From an uncultured Merdimonas sp. (GTDB taxonomy: Bacteria; Bacillota; Clostridia; Lachnospirales; Lachnospiraceae): DNA of 32,316 bases. Position 1 is the first letter of the stretch. Each line of letters begins with the position of its first letter. The position numbers and the translations under genes are program-made. The stretch lies in contig CALWGE010000030.1 in NCBI GenBank assembly GCA_944378225.1, forward strand, positions 1 to 32,316. Reading direction: 5' to 3'. The notes beneath the pieces are model-generated. The model searched no databases. It was not told the DNA's origin and saw only the letters and a program-made list of their open reading frames with translations. Shown piece by piece: positions 30,603-32,316 of this stretch.

Positions 30603-31402
30603 TAAGAGATATTACGCTGGGGCAGTATTATCCGGCAGAATCCATTCTTCACAGGCTGGATCCGCGGGTGAAGCTCACAGGAACGGTTGCATTTCTGGTG
30701 GGTCTTTTTCTGATTAAAGGATGGCCCGGATATGTGGCTGCCACAATTTTTCTGTTTATTATGATCCGGATTTCCAAGGTACCCTTCCGGTTTATTGTGC
30801 GTGGACTGAAGACCATTTTTATTATTCTGCTGATTACTCTTGTTTTTAACCTGTTCCTCACACCGGGGGATCGGATACTGGTACAGATATGGAAACTGAG
30901 GATTACAGATAAGGGACTGTATACGGCTGTTTTTATGGCGGTTCGTCTGATTTACCTGATTATCGGTTCGTCTTTGATGACGCTGACTACTACGCCGAAT
31001 GATTTGACGGACGGACTGGAAACGCTGCTAAGTCCGCTTAAAAAGATTCATGTACCGGTACATGAGATTTCCATGATGATGTCCATTGCACTTCGTTTTA
31101 TTCCGATTCTGCTGGAAGAGACGGATAAAATTATGAAGGCGCAGATGGCCAGAGGAGCTGATTTTGAACATGGAAATCTGATTCAGCGTGCGAAAAATCT
31201 GGTACCGCTGCTGGTACCGCTTTTTATCTCTGCTTTTCGGCGTGCCAATGATCTGGCTATGGCTATGGAAGCCCGATGCTACCGCGGAGGAGAGGGGCGT
31301 ACAAAGATGAAACCCCTGATTTATGCCCGCCGTGATTACTTCGCTTACGGAATTCTCGTTCTGTTTCTGGCTGTTATTATTGCTTTGAGGATTCTGCTGT
31401 GA
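30599..31402 (+). CDS. ecfT: ECF transporter transmembrane component EcfT
   Basis: This 267-residue membrane protein is the scaffold that connects the EcfA ATPases to the substrate-binding S component. It begins with the typical GQYYPAESILHRLDPRVKL segment, has about five or six hydrophobic helices, and carries the two coupling-helix Ala-Arg motifs, AQMARGADF and AMEARCYRGG, which dock into EcfA1 and EcfA2. The start overlaps the ecfA2 stop by four bases; the stop overlaps the truA start. The length is normal. Confidence 0.96.
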   Translation: MIRDITLGQYYPAESILHRLDPRVKLTGTVAFLVGLFLIKGWPGYVAATIFLFIMIRISKVPFRFIVRGLKTIFIILLITLVFNLFLTPGDRILVQIWKLRITDKGLYTAVFMAVRLIYLIIGSSLMTLTTTPNDLTDGLETLLSPLKKIHVPVHEISMMMSIALRFIPILLEETDKIMKAQMARGADFEHGNLIQRAKNLVPLLVPLFISAFRRANDLAMAMEARCYRGGEGRTKMKPLIYARRDYFAYGILVLFLAVIIALRILL

Positions 31403-32229
31403 GCGGGGAAATGAATGCGGCTGCGAGTACCCGTAAACGGGTGATGCTTGTGGTGGCTTATGACGGAACAAATTACTGCGGCTGGCAGGTGCAGAAGAAT
31501 GGGGAGACCATAGAAGGTGTTCTGAACCGGGAGCTCACTGCACTGTTTGGAGAAGAAATCACAGTGATTGGCGCAAGCCGCACAGACTCTGGCGTACATG
31601 CTCTGGGGAACGTGGCAGTCTTTGACACAGCGGCGCGGATGCCTGCAGATAAGATGGCTTATGCGCTGAACAGTCGTCTGCCCGATGATATCCGGATTCA
31701 GAGGTCTCTTGAGGTCCCCGCAGATTTTCATCCGCGAAAGACGGCCTGCGTGAAAACTTATGAGTATCGGATTCTGAACCGGGAGTTTGAACTTCCCAGT
31801 GAACGGCTGAACTCGTACTTTTCCCGGCGCAGGCTGGATGTGGAACGCATGAAAGCGGCCTGCCCCTGCTTTATCGGAGAACATGATTTCAAAAGTTTCT
31901 GCAGTATTCATACCCAGGCGGAGACCACAGTACGCACGATTTACAGCCTGGATGTAACAAAGCAGGAAGAAACTATCTGTATTCGCGTGACCGGAAATGG
32001 CTTCTTATATAATATGGTAAGAATTCTGGCGGGAACTCTGATTCAGGCAGGGCTCGGTACGTATAAACCAGAAGATATCAGTGCCATGCTTGCAGCCTGT
32101 GACCGCCAGGCGGCAGGACCGACAGCTCCGGCAAAGGGATTGACGCTGGTAGGGATGAAGTATCCGGAATATCCGCAATTTTGTGCAGATTTTAATGAAA
32201 AACCGGTTGACACACTTGGGCAGGTGTAA
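31399..32229 (+). CDS. truA: tRNA pseudouridine(38-40) synthase TruA
   Basis: This 276-residue enzyme converts uridines 38-40 of the tRNA anticodon arm to pseudouridine. The catalytic Asp is D63 in GASRTDSGVHALGNVA, and VMLVVAYDGTNYCGWQVQ is the N-terminal family strand; FKSFCSI, RTIYSLDV and GNGFLYNMVRILAGTL are also typical. The start is a GTG at 31399 that overlaps the ecfT stop (GTGA) and has GAGG eight bases upstream; ATG 31411 is possible but lacks a well-placed site. The order ecfA1-ecfA2-ecfT-truA is conserved in Clostridia and usually precedes rplM-rpsI. A promoter for the next gene overlaps the 3' end. Confidence 0.95.
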   Translation: MSGEMNAAASTRKRVMLVVAYDGTNYCGWQVQKNGETIEGVLNRELTALFGEEITVIGASRTDSGVHALGNVAVFDTAARMPADKMAYALNSRLPDDIRIQRSLEVPADFHPRKTACVKTYEYRILNREFELPSERLNSYFSRRRLDVERMKAACPCFIGEHDFKSFCSIHTQAETTVRTIYSLDVTKQEETICIRVTGNGFLYNMVRILAGTLIQAGLGTYKPEDISAMLAACDRQAAGPTAPAKGLTLVGMKYPEYPQFCADFNEKPVDTLGQV

Positions 32230-32316
32230 TATAATGATTCAATGTGACGTAGTGTGAAAATGTCTAAGCCATAGCCCCGGTAACGGCATTTTTCCATAGA
32301 AGTTTCAATTCATTTT
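32207..32316 (+). promoter_or_regulatory. Consensus promoter and leader of the next gene (probably rplM)
   Basis: A perfect TTGACA (32207-32212) and perfect TATAAT (32230-32235) are spaced by 17 bases, the strongest promoter in the window, overlapping the end of truA. The 75 bases after it contain no start codon with a ribosome binding site, so they are leader RNA. In Clostridia this position is usually upstream of rplM-rpsI, whose L13 leader is autoregulated; the gene itself is outside the window. Confidence 0.75.

Noticed and set aside
28870-32229. Absence of an EcfS gene as a sign of a broken ECF transporter
   Set aside because: Group-II ECF modules are normally encoded without S components, which lie elsewhere in the genome.
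1-32316. CRISPR arrays, tRNA or rRNA genes, insertion sequences, prophage genes
   Set aside because: No regularly spaced repeats, cloverleaf genes, transposase or phage-structural coding sequences were recognised on either strand.

Overview
The window looks like a chromosomal segment of a gut-type Clostridia bacterium, most likely Lachnospiraceae. The evidence is Firmicute-style AGGAGG ribosome binding sites, consensus sigma-A promoters with 17-bp spacers, a CIRCE heat-shock operator, the order ecfA1-ecfA2-ecfT-truA, and families common in that group (DUF3786, DUF1836, TSCPD, DUF1275, YhgE/Pip). This assignment is inference from gene content; no rRNA, tRNA, CRISPR array, insertion sequence or phage gene was seen.

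Layout. 1-2.0 kb: an overlapping zinc-ribbon/DUF3786 pair and a DUF3137 membrane protein. 2.0-8.8 kb: membrane transport genes (two MATE exporters, a LysO-type exporter, a PopT/DUF368 lipid-carrier translocase), a GNAT acetyltransferase, a short DUF2798 protein and a DegV lipid-binding protein. 9.0-11.9 kb: a four-gene operon (DUF1836, a duplicated SCP2-like protein, a PLP aminotransferase/aminomutase-like enzyme, a 98-residue unknown) divergent from degV across a perfect 27-bp palindrome. 12.0-17.0 kb: an Ula/Sga-type PTS (EIIA-EIIB-EIIC) divergent from its PRD regulator and a SIS-domain protein; the regulator carries a 16-T run inside its reading frame. 17.1-19.7 kb: an operon of an ABC-F ATPase, a DUF1275 membrane protein and a TSCPD protein. 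20.0-23.1 kb: an HD-domain protein, an aldo/keto reductase and a PIN-PhoH ATPase; the first and last have Pho-box-like 11-bp-spaced repeats upstream. 23.2-25.0 kb: a CIRCE-controlled hsp20 gene followed by a DnaJ-like gene. 25.0-28.8 kb: a TetR regulator divergent from a YhgE/Pip protein whose N-terminus is broken by a one-base insertion. 28.8-32.2 kb: the energising module of an ECF vitamin/metal transporter (EcfA1, EcfA2, EcfT) coupled to truA, with a consensus promoter and leader at the right edge for the next gene, probably rplM.

Most of this is ordinary core or accessory chromosome. The items most worth checking are the poly-T tract in the PTS regulator (one base gained or lost gives an immediate stop), two ribosome binding sites buried in long hairpins (PhoH and DUF2798 genes), the DUF1836/SCP2/PLP operon of unknown pathway with its palindromic operator, and the frameshifted YhgE gene.
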